A DNA stretch of 64,000 bases from contig NZ_CP140614.1 of the NCBI RefSeq assembly GCF_036556685.1, positions 1,550,001 through 1,614,000 on the forward strand. Reading direction: 5' to 3'. Positions 7,534-16,759 of this stretch are shown here, in pieces. A program made the position numbers and the translations under genes. This DNA is from Sulfurospirillum sp. 1612. Its GTDB lineage: Bacteria; Campylobacterota; Campylobacteria; Campylobacterales; Sulfurospirillaceae. Under the pieces are notes generated by a model. That model was not told where the DNA came from, made no database searches, and worked only from the letters and a program-made list of their open reading frames with translations. Within the stretch, counting starts at the first letter, position 1. Each line of letters starts with the position of its first letter.

Positions 7534-9906
7534 TTAAAGCTCAATTACCCGCTCAAACATCTCTTTGATTTCCATCTCATGAGAAATTAAAAAGATTTGG
7601 CGATACTGCTCTTTTATGAGATGAAACGCTTCTAAGATTTGCATCCTGCGGCTCTCATCTTGGGAGCCAAAAACCTCATCAAAAGCCAAAAAACCAATAC
7701 GACTCGCCCCATTGAGCTCCCCTAGTGTTTTTGAGATAGCAATACGCAGCACCAAATTGGCCAAATCCACCTCACCCCCACTAAAGCGCTCTATGGGGTA
7801 TTTTGCCCCTTCATCATAAATATAAAAATCAAAATCATTACTGACTTCGATGTATTGATATTTCCCTTTGGTAATGCTCGCATACATCTGCGATGCAATC
7901 TCAGAGATGCGTGGGGCTACTTTGGCATTTAAGCGGGTTTTAAAAGCACCAAGACTCACTTTGATCTTCTCATAATCTTGCATGTCATCTTTTTTCTTTT
8001 GGACTTTGGCAAGCCCTATTTCATTTTGTTTAAAATCATTTTGCAACGTTTTGATTTCCCCGTCATATCGGGCAATCTGAATCTTTAGGCGATTGAGTTG
8101 GTCTAATTTTTCCTCTTTTGATTGTTGCAATGTTTCTAATGCCTTCTGTGCGACTTGATGTTCCTTCTCATCATAATGAATGTTTTGATACGCCTCTTGC
8201 TTGTTTTTTAATTGTTCATCTAGGACTTTTAGTGCCTCTTTGAAGCGTCTCCACTCCGCTTTGAGGTCTGCTTCTCTTTTGAGTTCTGCCTCTAAACGTA
8301 GCACGTGCTCATATTGGATTTTTAAAGTTTCCATAGCACGGAGTAAGCTGATATGCACCTTCTCATCATAAACATGACCCTCTAGCGCTTTGAGTGCCTC
8401 ATTGTTGGCTGTGCCTTGCTCACGCACTGTGACAAATGCCTCTTTTGCACGCTCTAAATCCTTTTGTTTGCTCTGTATCAGGGTGAGTGATTGGCTAATC
8501 TCTTGCAGGGATTTTTCTAGCTTTTTTTGCTCTATTTCAGCTTTTTCTAGTGCTGTTTGAGTATTGTGGACTTTGACCTTGATTTTGTCAATCTTCTCTT
8601 CAGTGGTGGTTTTCACTATCGATTCAAGTGAGTCAATCACTTGATCATACGCATCCAAAAGTGCCCGCGTACAAGTCGGACAAGGAGATTGACGTCCCAA
8701 TGTTTTGATGTTTTTGATTTTTTTCTTGGTATCTTCTACGATTCTATTTTCTGCTGAGAGTTCGGAGCGTAATTGTTGTTCTATGCCTTTGAGGCGCGTT
8801 ATTTCTTTCAATAACACCGCCAGTGTAGTTTTGAATTCTTTCTCTTTGAGACGCATTTGCTCATACCCCGCACAAGCGTGTTCTAGGGATTTGATGTCAT
8901 TTTTGTATTTTTGATACTGCACTCTAAGTTGTACTTGTTCTTTTTGCAAGCCCTCTTTTTGGAGATGGAAATTTTTCAATTTTTCCTGCTCTTTGAGCTT
9001 TAAATTAAGAACCTCATACTCTTTTTTCACATCCTTTTTCGCGTGAAGCTCTTTGGCTTTGGCTTCTAATATGTTTAGCTCACGTTCACATCGATTTTGA
9101 TTTTGTATATTGGCTTTTTTGTCTTTTTCTAAAAGTTCCAATTCGCTGTGTGTTTTTTGTCGGTGCTCCTTGATAGTGACAAAAGTCGCTAACTCTTTTT
9201 TCACCAAAACTTCTTGAGATTTGAGCGCTAGAATCTCTTTTTCTAACACCTCGGTATCTTTTACAATCAGTGCCGTTTTATCTTTAATCTGCTGAATACT
9301 CTCATTTTTACTCTTAATCTCCTCTTCACTCAAAAGCATTTCAGCAACGGTGCTAATCTCCTTTTTGAGCTCTCTTAGTGTCAAAATCAACTCATTTTCT
9401 ACAAAATCAATCTTTTCTAGACCCAAAAGACGGCGTATCATCTTTTTTCGTTCTTCATTTTTGAGAATACTCAAGCTCATGAGCTCTTTTTGTGAGGCAA
9501 AAAGCGTATGCAAAAAGGCCTCTTTACTCATCTTTATCAATTTGATAATCGCATGAGTGACCTCTTTAGCCCCTGTGGTCATCAGCGTCCCGTTTTTATA
9601 AAACTTTGCACTTGCACTCAAAGCTTTACCCCGAAATGCCCGTACGACTTGATACGTGGTATTTTCAAACTCAAAATCCAGTTTGACCAAAACCGCATCT
9701 TTATCGCTCGCTGAGGCATTGCGTAGGACCTCTTTGTATTTTCTATTTTTGAGTTCACCATAAAGAGCAAAAAGGATGGCTTCAAAGAGTGTTGATTTGC
9801 CACTACCGTTTTTACCGATGATACCGATGAGTCCTTCTGTCAATTCAATCTCAAAAGTGGTGTATTTTTTAAAATTCTCAAGGTGCAATTTAGTGAGTAT
9901 CATCAT
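7534..9906 (-). CDS. sbcC: Exonuclease subunit SbcC (Rad50-like SMC ATPase)
   Basis: 790 aa, shorter than E. coli SbcC (about 1050) but normal for Campylobacterota. Walker A is GKNGSGKST (31-39). Two long coiled-coil arms (about 175-405 and 420-660) flank the zinc hook C409-P-T-C412. The ABC signature FSGGEVDLANL and Walker B GFLAFDEVFGSQDE are in the C-terminal head. With SbcD it forms the Mre11-Rad50-type nuclease that opens hairpins and trims blocked DNA ends. The start overlaps the end of sbcD by 17 nt and follows a GGAGGTGA ribosome site, so the two are translationally coupled. Confidence 0.95.
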   Translation of the reverse strand: MMILTKLHLENFKKYTTFEIELTEGLIGIIGKNGSGKSTLFEAILFALYGELKNRKYKEVLRNASASDKDAVLVKLDFEFENTTYQVVRAFRGKALSASAKFYKNGTLMTTGAKEVTHAIIKLIKMSKEAFLHTLFASQKELMSLSILKNEERKKMIRRLLGLEKIDFVENELILTLRELKKEISTVAEMLLSEEEIKSKNESIQQIKDKTALIVKDTEVLEKEILALKSQEVLVKKELATFVTIKEHRQKTHSELELLEKDKKANIQNQNRCERELNILEAKAKELHAKKDVKKEYEVLNLKLKEQEKLKNFHLQKEGLQKEQVQLRVQYQKYKNDIKSLEHACAGYEQMRLKEKEFKTTLAVLLKEITRLKGIEQQLRSELSAENRIVEDTKKKIKNIKTLGRQSPCPTCTRALLDAYDQVIDSLESIVKTTTEEKIDKIKVKVHNTQTALEKAEIEQKKLEKSLQEISQSLTLIQSKQKDLERAKEAFVTVREQGTANNEALKALEGHVYDEKVHISLLRAMETLKIQYEHVLRLEAELKREADLKAEWRRFKEALKVLDEQLKNKQEAYQNIHYDEKEHQVAQKALETLQQSKEEKLDQLNRLKIQIARYDGEIKTLQNDFKQNEIGLAKVQKKKDDMQDYEKIKVSLGAFKTRLNAKVAPRISEIASQMYASITKGKYQYIEVSNDFDFYIYDEGAKYPIERFSGGEVDLANLVLRIAISKTLGELNGASRIGFLAFDEVFGSQDESRRMQILEAFHLIKEQYRQIFLISHEMEIKEMFERVIEL

Positions 9907-11008
9907 TCACCTCCTCATAGCGGGCAAACAACTCTTGTACTTTGCTGTGCAATCTCTCATACTCTTGGCCATCGGCCTCTTCTTTGATATGTTCTAAAAA
10001 ATACTCCTCCACAGAAGGCGCCTCAATATCACCTAGAGTGCTCTTATAATCACTCTGTACAAATTCGCGTCGAATCGTGACATGCAATGCGTGAGGGAAA
10101 AGTGCTTCAATCTCCTGGCTTTGGATTTCAATAGAGCGCATCGGGGTGAGATGGGTGAGTGTGACTTCAATCAGACAATCTTTGATATCGCTCACATCAA
10201 GCGCAGCAATGGCATGCTCAAAATCCTCACAGTTTATCTCATACGTTTTAATCGGGCGAATTTTTATCTCATGATAGCGCACTTGCAGGGCATCTGTGAG
10301 AGTAAGCTCCACAAAGCCTTTGGAGTTGCGCTTGTCATTGAGACTGGTGCGCTCACTGGAACCTGCATAATAGACATTTTTGTGTGTGCCCACCGCACCA
10401 AATCCATGCCAATGCCCAAGGGCAACATAATCCATCTTTTCAAAAAGATACTCTTTCTCCCTTGGATAAACCCACTCGCCAAATTCAGCCATCAAAAAGT
10501 GCGCCCCCACAGAACAATGGAGCATCATGATGTTTTTTTTCGCTTCATCAATCTGTGCGTCACAGCGCTCAATCTCAGCCACGGCTTTGGTCTCATCATT
10601 CATGTGAGGCAGCGTATGAAAGATAACATCATCAAACTCTATTTTTTTGTATTGTTGCTCATAAGAGACATGGATATTTTTGAAATTTTCAAAGATTTTG
10701 AGAATCGGAGAGCTCAGATTGGTCCTGGGTGTGGAGTGATTGCCAGCTATCATGATAAAAGGAATATCCAGCGCGTCGATTATCTTAAACTGCTCTAGCG
10801 CAAAAGTGATGGCGCGATTGCTCGGGGAAGCGCGATGAAAAAGATCTCCGGTATGGATGATATAATCGGGTTTCATCGCCTTTATCTCTTTGACGATAGC
10901 CGCAAAAGCGTCATAAAAATCCGCTTCTCTTTGATTGATATTTTCTTCATTTAAAATATCCAAATCACTAAAGCCCAAATGGGTATCACTAAAATGCACA
11001 ATTTTCAA
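9890..11008 (-). CDS. sbcD: Exonuclease subunit SbcD (Mre11-like nuclease)
   Basis: 372 aa. Calcineurin-like phosphoesterase motifs appear in order: SDTHLGF (7-13), HTGDLFHRASPSNRA (about 55-69), IAGNHSTPR (about 96-104), MLHCSVGAHF, and ALGHWHGFGAV (about 203-213). These supply the two-metal nuclease site. The C-terminal capping region follows. Translation starts at TTG (11008), with AAGGCT upstream. First gene of sbcD-sbcC-dgt. It provides the double-strand exonuclease and single-strand endonuclease activity of the SbcCD complex. Confidence 0.95.
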   Translation of the reverse strand: MKIVHFSDTHLGFSDLDILNEENINQREADFYDAFAAIVKEIKAMKPDYIIHTGDLFHRASPSNRAITFALEQFKIIDALDIPFIMIAGNHSTPRTNLSSPILKIFENFKNIHVSYEQQYKKIEFDDVIFHTLPHMNDETKAVAEIERCDAQIDEAKKNIMMLHCSVGAHFLMAEFGEWVYPREKEYLFEKMDYVALGHWHGFGAVGTHKNVYYAGSSERTSLNDKRNSKGFVELTLTDALQVRYHEIKIRPIKTYEINCEDFEHAIAALDVSDIKDCLIEVTLTHLTPMRSIEIQSQEIEALFPHALHVTIRREFVQSDYKSTLGDIEAPSVEEYFLEHIKEEADGQEYERLHSKVQELFARYEEVNDDTH

Positions 11009-11125
11009 CGCGAGCCTTTTATATTACGTAACGAAATTTTTTAAACTTTACTATTTTTTTTCTTAAAGGTCCGTTATGTTCTCTGTGGCATCCAAGGAGA
11101 GGCTTATCTTAGCCAAAGTCAAACA

Positions 11126-12904
11126 TCAAGCATTCATATCAGACTCATGACATTGATGGCAAAAAAGTGCTTCAAAGGCTTCGATGCTAATGTCGCTTTG
11201 GATATTTTGAAGGTCCACATAGTGGTAACATGCGCTCACATGCGTCCCTTTTAGAGATTCAAAAGGCAATATATCTAGCGTATGGGGTCTTTTTTTGTGT
11301 AAGATAATAAAATCATCGCCAAAACTTCTAAAAACCAAAGCTTCGGGGAAGCGAGTGCGTAACTCTTCTGCAAATAGTGTCAACAACACATCTCCAGCAT
11401 GCCATCCAAACTCATGATTGTACTCTGAAAAATGGTGCAAGTAAATACCGTGTGCCCCTTGATAATGATAGATATCTTGCTCAGAGTGTTGCAATACAAA
11501 TTTGAGATATTCTCGGTTATAAGCCCCAGTTAATTGGTCATTATAAAAGTAGACAAAACGTGCTTTTTCCAGGCTGCTATTTGGGTCTTGGAAAATGGTT
11601 TGTTCAATTTCTATATCGCGCAATGCGACAACAGCAGCATCAACAACCAAAGGATGAAACTGTTTGCCTCTGAGTGCTTGAATCTCTTTGATGGCCTCTT
11701 GGATACTTTTTCGCCCTTTGTAGATGCGGTCTGTTGTCATAGCGTCAAAAGCATCTGCTAGGCACATGATATAAGAGAGTATCGGAATCTGATCTCCTTT
11801 GAGTTTTTGAGGATATCCCAATCCGTCATAGCGCTCATGATGGTGTCTCACAATCTCAGCCAAATCTTTAAAAATATCCATACTCTTTAAGATATTGTAT
11901 CCCGTTGTCACATGCTCTTGTATCACAGCATACTCTGATTGATTTAACCGACTTGGTTTTAATAATATCGAATCAGGCGTAGAGATTTTGCCAATATCAT
12001 GAAGCATGGACGCTCGGTATAATTGGTGGATTTCCCGCTCATTGCATCCCATCTGTCTGGCTATCAAACTCGCATAATGCGCCACTCTTCGCGTGTGCCC
12101 TGCTGTGTAACTATCTCTTTGTTCCATCAAATCTACCAAAGAATAAATATTTTGTTCATAAAGGCTGATTTGCATTTTGAAACTTTGTTGGACTTTGTTT
12201 GAAGAAAACCATATCAAAACCAGACCAAAAAGCCACACAATACAACCAAATGCAACACTACGAAATGATTGATTATAGGCATTTTCATAGGCATTTTTCA
12301 ATGGAATTGAGATGGATACCCCTCCTCTAACATCACCGATTTTATAACCTTGAATACCGTGACATTTCAAACAACTCTGTTGGGTTATCATCGGTCCTAA
12401 ATAACGCAAATATTGATGATGATTGATGTTGCTTTTTTCGTAAAAAGGAAGTTTGCTTTTTTCGACTATTTTCAAAGCTTTGGCTTCCCAGGGATCGGGC
12501 TTGTTTTTGGGATTCATGAGCTTACTGCTCGTAATCTTGGTGCGAATTCCATAAAGCTCAGTATAATCATGCATCATTTGAGAGAGCGTATAAGAGGGAT
12601 TCATCAAGGTGAGCGATTGTCCATCATTTGTCGTGACATCACGATTTTTGATATTTTTGAGATAAGGATTAGGGGGTGTTCTCAAAGTAATGGGCACATA
12701 AACACCGCCATGAGAAGAGACCCAAGAACGGTAAGCAAAATCTTTTTGGACACTGACTTTTGCTTCATTGAGTGCCAATTCATCGGCATATTGATAAAAA
12801 GATTTGATATTATAATACAAAAAAATGAAGATAAAAATACTCCAGATTAATAGTGCAAATATTGCATATTTATTCAAAAGTTTGTAATTATTTTCCGTAG
12901 ACAT
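11126..12904 (-). CDS. Heme-containing DUF3365 sensor HD-GYP phosphodiesterase with degenerate GGDEF tail
   Basis: 592 aa. A transmembrane helix (about 12-32) is followed by a periplasmic DUF3365 domain (about 40-210) with a c-type heme motif C178-L-K-C181-H182, then a second helix (about 215-235). The cytoplasmic HD-GYP domain follows (about 255-435: H302-D303, HHERYDGLGYP 355-365). A GGDEF-like domain ends the protein (about 450-565; DQLTGAYNREYL, with FGDDF at 528-532 in place of GGDEF). HD-GYP proteins hydrolyse cyclic-di-GMP, so this is probably a heme-based redox or gas sensor that lowers c-di-GMP. A second CxxCH-like sequence, C582-H-Q-C585-H586, lies ten residues from the C-terminus on the cytoplasmic side. 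Confidence 0.85.
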   Translation of the reverse strand: MSTENNYKLLNKYAIFALLIWSIFIFIFLYYNIKSFYQYADELALNEAKVSVQKDFAYRSWVSSHGGVYVPITLRTPPNPYLKNIKNRDVTTNDGQSLTLMNPSYTLSQMMHDYTELYGIRTKITSSKLMNPKNKPDPWEAKALKIVEKSKLPFYEKSNINHHQYLRYLGPMITQQSCLKCHGIQGYKIGDVRGGVSISIPLKNAYENAYNQSFRSVAFGCIVWLFGLVLIWFSSNKVQQSFKMQISLYEQNIYSLVDLMEQRDSYTAGHTRRVAHYASLIARQMGCNEREIHQLYRASMLHDIGKISTPDSILLKPSRLNQSEYAVIQEHVTTGYNILKSMDIFKDLAEIVRHHHERYDGLGYPQKLKGDQIPILSYIMCLADAFDAMTTDRIYKGRKSIQEAIKEIQALRGKQFHPLVVDAAVVALRDIEIEQTIFQDPNSSLEKARFVYFYNDQLTGAYNREYLKFVLQHSEQDIYHYQGAHGIYLHHFSEYNHEFGWHAGDVLLTLFAEELRTRFPEALVFRSFGDDFIILHKKRPHTLDILPFESLKGTHVSACYHYVDLQNIQSDISIEAFEALFCHQCHESDMNA

Positions 12905-13076
12905 ACAACGCCTTCATAGATATTAACAGATTATTATTTCTAAATTATAATATCGCCATAATCCAAAAAAAATTTAGAGTTTTTTCTCTATCATAAAAGT
13001 CAGAAAATCAAAATAGACCTTCTCAATATTATGTAAAATCGTGATATGATTGCATTATTATAAAGGATAACCAATC

Positions 13077-13289
13077 ATGAAATTTGAATTACACGATGAG
13101 TATATTGAACTCTTTAAACTCATCAAAATCATGGGATTAGTAGATAGTGGTGCGCATGCGAAAATGCTCATAGAAGAAGGCTCTGTTCAAAGAAATCACG
13201 AAGTAGAACTGCGAAAACGTGCCAAAATCATTGCAGGCGATGTCATTAATGTTGCTGATACGAGTATCGAAGTCATCGCGAAACATTAA
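13077..13289 (+). CDS. Small S4-domain RNA-binding protein (YbcJ/RlbA type)
   Basis: 70 aa, nearly all a single S4 domain: IELFKLIKIMGLVDSGAHAK, then LIEEGSVQRNHEVELRKRAK and IIAGDVIN. This matches the short YbcJ-like family that binds structured RNA, probably rRNA or ribosomal particles. It has an AAAGGA ribosome site and is divergent from the HD-GYP gene across a 172-nt AT-rich intergenic stretch. Function beyond RNA binding is not known. Confidence 0.85.
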   Translation: MKFELHDEYIELFKLIKIMGLVDSGAHAKMLIEEGSVQRNHEVELRKRAKIIAGDVINVADTSIEVIAKH

Positions 13290-13322
13290 TCTACGCATCT
13301 TAAAAAGGGAGAAAGAAGCCGT

Positions 13323-13586
13323 ATGAATACCCATAATAAGGTTTTTTTAGACTTAGGTCAAGAACACATCACGATTCAACGACGATATGAAGCGTTAGGA
13401 GCTTTTAATGACCTTCTTATCGCACTGTGGTTTTTAATTGGAAGCTTTTTATTTCTGACCCATTCGCTTGTCGAAAGTGGCACGTGGTTATTTATAGCCG
13501 GTAGTGCGCAACTCCTTATCAAACCAATCATAAAATTGACCAGTTTGATTCATGTGAGTCGGGTCTATCATACAGAAAAAAGATAA
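13323..13586 (+). CDS. YrhK-domain small membrane protein
   Basis: 87 aa with two hydrophobic helices (about 33-53 and 56-76) joined by a short loop. The pattern ERRYEALGAFNDLLIALWFLIGS-like, here RRYEALGAFNDLLIALWF, plus GTWLFIAGSAQLLIKP matches the YrhK domain. The role is unknown. It follows the S4 gene by 33 nt with its own GGGAG site and precedes the ABC importer genes by 82 nt, so it may be cotranscribed with the former. Confidence 0.75.
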   Translation: MNTHNKVFLDLGQEHITIQRRYEALGAFNDLLIALWFLIGSFLFLTHSLVESGTWLFIAGSAQLLIKPIIKLTSLIHVSRVYHTEKR

Positions 13587-13668
13587 CTAAAAGACCTAAA
13601 TAACGTATGAGAAATGAATCATTTTATAATTTTGATATAATTCTCGAGACAGAATAACAAGGAAGACA

Positions 13669-14679
13669 ATGACACTAAAGCAGAAAATCCTAATGCTAAT
13701 GATTGTGGCTTTGACACTGGACATAACACAAGCAAAAGCAGCAGAAAAAATCACCGTAGGCGCTTTGCGCTGGACGTCTCACGCCGCAAGTTTTGTGGCA
13801 TATGAGCGAGGATATTTCAAGAATGCAGGTCTTAATGTGAAGTTTAAATTTTTCAAAGCCGCGCAACCTATGGCCATCGCCATCGCTTCAGGAGATGTGG
13901 ATTTTGGCGTGACCGCTACCACAGGAGGTTTGATCAATCTCGCGGGCAAAGGAGCCATCAAAATCATTGGTGGGGCATTACATGAAGACAAATCTATCGA
14001 TGGAATGATGATTTTGGCTTCCAAAAAAGCCTATGATGCGGGGCTGAAGACTCCTGCTGATCTTAAAGGGCACACTTTTGGTATCACCCAAACAGGCTCT
14101 TCGTTTCATTATATGGCTCACAAAATCGCTCAAAAAGAGGGATTTTTAGATTCGGATATCATATTAAAACCCTTGCAAAAAGTTGGCGCACTCATTGGCG
14201 CATTGAAAACCCAGCAAATCGATGCATTGGCGATGGTACCGCACATTGCAAAAAACTTGATTCAAAATCCCAATATCATCATGATTGGTAAAATATCAGA
14301 TTATATCCCTGATTATCAAGTCACGACTGTATTTACCTCCACTAAAAATGCCCAAGACAGACCCAAACTCGTCACAGCATTTTTAAAAGCATTTTCAAAA
14401 GGAGTGGCAGACTTTGATGCGGCACTCGTTGATAAAACAGCGGGCAAAAAAGCCGAAGTAGCCATGATAAAATTAATCCACAAATATGTCTATAGCGATA
14501 AACCCTATGACAAAGCTGCACCCCTTATCAAAAACGGGGCCATGCGTCTCAATAAGGGAGCACGTTTGGATTTAAAAAGCATCCAAGACCAGCTTGATTG
14601 GTTCAAATCTGAGGGCTTTGTCAAAAACAATATTACTATGAAAATGCTCGTCGATCCACAATATGTAAAAACGTACTAA
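13669..14679 (+). CDS. ABC transporter substrate-binding protein, SsuA/TauA/ThiY-like
   Basis: 336 aa. A signal peptide (about 1-24, ending TQAKAAE) is followed by a type-II periplasmic fold of the NMT1/SsuA group: KITVGALRWTSHAASFVAYE, RGYFKNAGLNVKFKFF, ASGDVDFGVTATTGG, DLKGHTFGITQTGSSFHYMA. First gene of an SBP-ATPase-permease set with 13-nt and overlapping junctions. Family members carry sulfonates, taurine, nitrate, pyrimidine precursors or polyamines. Nothing here fixes the ligand, and no sulfonate monooxygenase or thiamine gene is adjacent. Confidence 0.85.
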   Translation: MTLKQKILMLMIVALTLDITQAKAAEKITVGALRWTSHAASFVAYERGYFKNAGLNVKFKFFKAAQPMAIAIASGDVDFGVTATTGGLINLAGKGAIKIIGGALHEDKSIDGMMILASKKAYDAGLKTPADLKGHTFGITQTGSSFHYMAHKIAQKEGFLDSDIILKPLQKVGALIGALKTQQIDALAMVPHIAKNLIQNPNIIMIGKISDYIPDYQVTTVFTSTKNAQDRPKLVTAFLKAFSKGVADFDAALVDKTAGKKAEVAMIKLIHKYVYSDKPYDKAAPLIKNGAMRLNKGARLDLKSIQDQLDWFKSEGFVKNNITMKMLVDPQYVKTY

Positions 14680-14692
14680 ATCGGGAGTCTTT

Positions 14693-15454
14693 GTGAAATT
14701 ACAAATCGAAGATCTCTCTCATCACTATGGTCAAGTCGAAGTACTCAGTCATATCAATTTAGAAATCAATAAACACCAAATTATCTGCTTGGTCGGTCCA
14801 TCGGGTTGTGGAAAATCCACATTATTGAGGCTCTTAGGTGGTTTGGAACAACCCTCAAGTGGTCAGGTGCTCCAAATCGGTGACGCCCCGGCAAACTCAC
14901 TCAACCCACTCACATACATCTTTCAAGATTTTGCCCTACTTCCTTGGCGTAGTGTGTATGATAATATCGCACTGGTACTTGAAGACCATGGCATCAAGAA
15001 AAAAGAGAAACAGGAGATTATTGCCAATGTATTAGCACGCACTAAACTCACAGAATTTGCCCATGCCATGCCCAAACAACTCAGCGGCGGGATGAAACAG
15101 CGCGTCGCCATCGCACGAGCTTTGAGTGTCCGCCCTGCGGTATTGCTCATGGATGAGCCCCTCTCCGCACTTGATAGTCAAACTTCTGCATTGTTGATTG
15201 ATGATTTGATTGGATTGTGGAATCGTGAAAAATTCACCGCCTGCTATGTCACACACAATCTCGCTGAGGCCGTGCGTCTTGGGCACAAAATCGTTGTCTT
15301 ATCACGCAGACCCGGTCGTATTTGTGACATCGTGGATATCGATATCCCACTCAATGAGCGCCACAATCACATCGAAGAGCTTAACAACAAGCAAAACGAC
15401 CTTTGGAATCTCATGAGAGCAGAAGCCTCTATGGCAGACAAGGAACTCTTATGA
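14693..15454 (+). CDS. ABC transporter ATP-binding protein, SsuB/TauB-like
   Basis: 253 aa nucleotide-binding subunit for the import system. Walker A GPSGCGKST (about 35-43), Q-loop YIFQDFALLPWRSVYDNIAL, signature QLSGGMKQRVAIARAL, Walker B VLLMDEPLSALD and switch histidine CYVTHNLAEAV are intact. The LLPWRSVYDNI wording is typical of the nitrate/sulfonate/taurine group. A GTG start at 14693 follows the SBP stop by 13 nt. The end overlaps the permease start by four bases (ATGA). Confidence 0.92.
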   Translation: MKLQIEDLSHHYGQVEVLSHINLEINKHQIICLVGPSGCGKSTLLRLLGGLEQPSSGQVLQIGDAPANSLNPLTYIFQDFALLPWRSVYDNIALVLEDHGIKKKEKQEIIANVLARTKLTEFAHAMPKQLSGGMKQRVAIARALSVRPAVLLMDEPLSALDSQTSALLIDDLIGLWNREKFTACYVTHNLAEAVRLGHKIVVLSRRPGRICDIVDIDIPLNERHNHIEELNNKQNDLWNLMRAEASMADKELL

Positions 15455-16257
15455 ATCACAAAAAGAGAGACAATCGCAAACGTGTGCCTTTTCGTGGTGG
15501 AGGCTTTACACATAAACCCCTCTTTTATGTCGGGCCACTAGTATTTGTCATCCTAATCGCCCTATTGCAATGGGGAACGACAAAGGGGTGGATTTCAAAT
15601 CTCACCCTTCCCAAGCCTTCTGGAGTCGCACACGCACTCATAGAACTCTATCAATCAGGACTTTTATACAAACATCTTGTGCCTTCGCTCACGCGATTGC
15701 TTGTAGGATCGTTGATTGGTGTGAGTGCGGGTATTGTCATTGGAGTATTCATCGGACTCTTTAGTATGGCGCGTGCGGCATTGCTTCCACTAGTCGCCGC
15801 CCTCTTTCCCGTACCAAAAATCGCCCTCTTACCGCTTTTTGTCATCTGGTTTGGTATTGATGAAGGATCCAAATACGCGCTGATTGCGTTGGGCTCATTT
15901 GCTCCGATGGTAGTGGCTACATATGCAGCCATCGACAATGTCGATCGCAGTTTGATTCGCATGGGACAAAGTTTTGGACTCAAGTGGTTTTCAATCGTGC
16001 GCAAAATCGTCTTACCCGGGGCACTTCCGGGCATCCTCTCCGGTCTTAGAATCGCCCTTTCAATCTCTATTATCCTTTTGGTCGCAGCTGAAATGTTGGG
16101 GGCAAATTACGGTATTGGAGCTTATGTTCTTGAAGCGGGTTCCTTATATGATTTGGAGCGCTTGTTTGCCGGTGTTTTTATACTCTCACTCATCGGGGTG
16201 ATTATCAATTGGTTGATTGGAATCTTGGAGCGGAAACTTTTGGCATGGCGTACATAA
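15451..16257 (+). CDS. ABC transporter permease, SsuC/TauC-like
   Basis: 268 aa from the ATG at 15451, which overlaps the ATPase stop. Six hydrophobic segments carry the BPD_transp_1 fold. The EAA-type coupling motif is AIDNVDRSLIRMGQSFGLKW, followed by FSIVRKIVLPGALPGILSGLR, which docks the ATPase. The basic N-terminus (NHKKRDNRKRVPFRGG) is cytoplasmic. It completes an importer with unknown substrate. Confidence 0.9.
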   Translation: MNHKKRDNRKRVPFRGGGFTHKPLFYVGPLVFVILIALLQWGTTKGWISNLTLPKPSGVAHALIELYQSGLLYKHLVPSLTRLLVGSLIGVSAGIVIGVFIGLFSMARAALLPLVAALFPVPKIALLPLFVIWFGIDEGSKYALIALGSFAPMVVATYAAIDNVDRSLIRMGQSFGLKWFSIVRKIVLPGALPGILSGLRIALSISIILLVAAEMLGANYGIGAYVLEAGSLYDLERLFAGVFILSLIGVIINWLIGILERKLLAWRT

Positions 16258-16587
16258 ATGTAACATAATGACACAATTTTTGAAAAATTTTCTTCAAGAC
16301 AAACATTTTCTACTGACACGTGGCATCTCTTGATTTTCACGCCAGTTTGGGCTCTTTTTGAATCGGTATCTACCGATAGAACCACACAAGATGACATCAC
16401 TAAAATACTCTCTAATACGGTACTTTTTCTGCTATCATGATACCCACCAAAGTCCTATGACATTTGGATTGGTTTTATGACAAAAAAAATAAAAAATATG
16501 ATAAAGTACCACTAGAAATCACACCGCTTTTACGGCCCTGATTTCTTCAAAAATAAAAATACAGATTGTATTTACAAGGAGTTTATC
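16258..16587. other. Intergenic stretch before rubredoxin, with two inverted repeats
   Basis: 330 bases without a convincing gene; short frames here lack ribosome sites and conserved sequence. Two symmetric sites stand out. One is ATCGGTA-TC-TACCGAT (16362-16377). The other is AAATACA-GAT-TGTATTT (16557-16573), four bases before the AAGGAG of rubredoxin and therefore well placed to be an operator for the rubredoxin-flavodiiron operon. A TATCATGATA palindrome lies near 16433. No regulator family can be assigned. Confidence 0.4.
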
Positions 16588-16752
16588 ATGCAAAAATATG
16601 TTTGTAGTGTTTGTGGTTATATCTATGACCCAGAACTCGGTGATCCTGATTCTGGTATTGCGCCCGGAACGGCATTTGAAGATATCCCTGATGATTGGGT
16701 TTGCCCAGATTGTGGTGTTGCAAAAGAAGATTTTGACCCAGTAGAAGCGTAA
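16588..16752 (+). CDS. Rubredoxin
   Basis: 54 aa small iron protein. The two Cys knuckles are C6-S-V-C9-G-Y and C39-P-D-C42-G, which coordinate one Fe(SCys)4 centre. The typical [20 protein letters not shown] and [12 protein letters not shown] blocks are present. AAGGAG lies six bases upstream of the ATG. It is followed after seven bases by the flavodiiron gene, whose product takes electrons from rubredoxin in known systems. The pair is therefore a reductive O2/NO detoxification module. Confidence 0.96.
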   Translation: MQKYVCSVCGYIYDPELGDPDSGIAPGTAFEDIPDDWVCPDCGVAKEDFDPVEA

Positions 16753-16759
16753 GTTTCCC

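Noticed and set aside
10082-10798. 238-codon plus-strand frame inside sbcD
   Set aside because: It is fully antisense to sbcD, whose nuclease motifs are intact. The translated product has no recognisable pattern.
16122-16400. Minus-strand 92-codon frame across the permease end and gap
   Set aside because: It is largely antisense to the permease, has no ribosome site, and no recognisable sequence.
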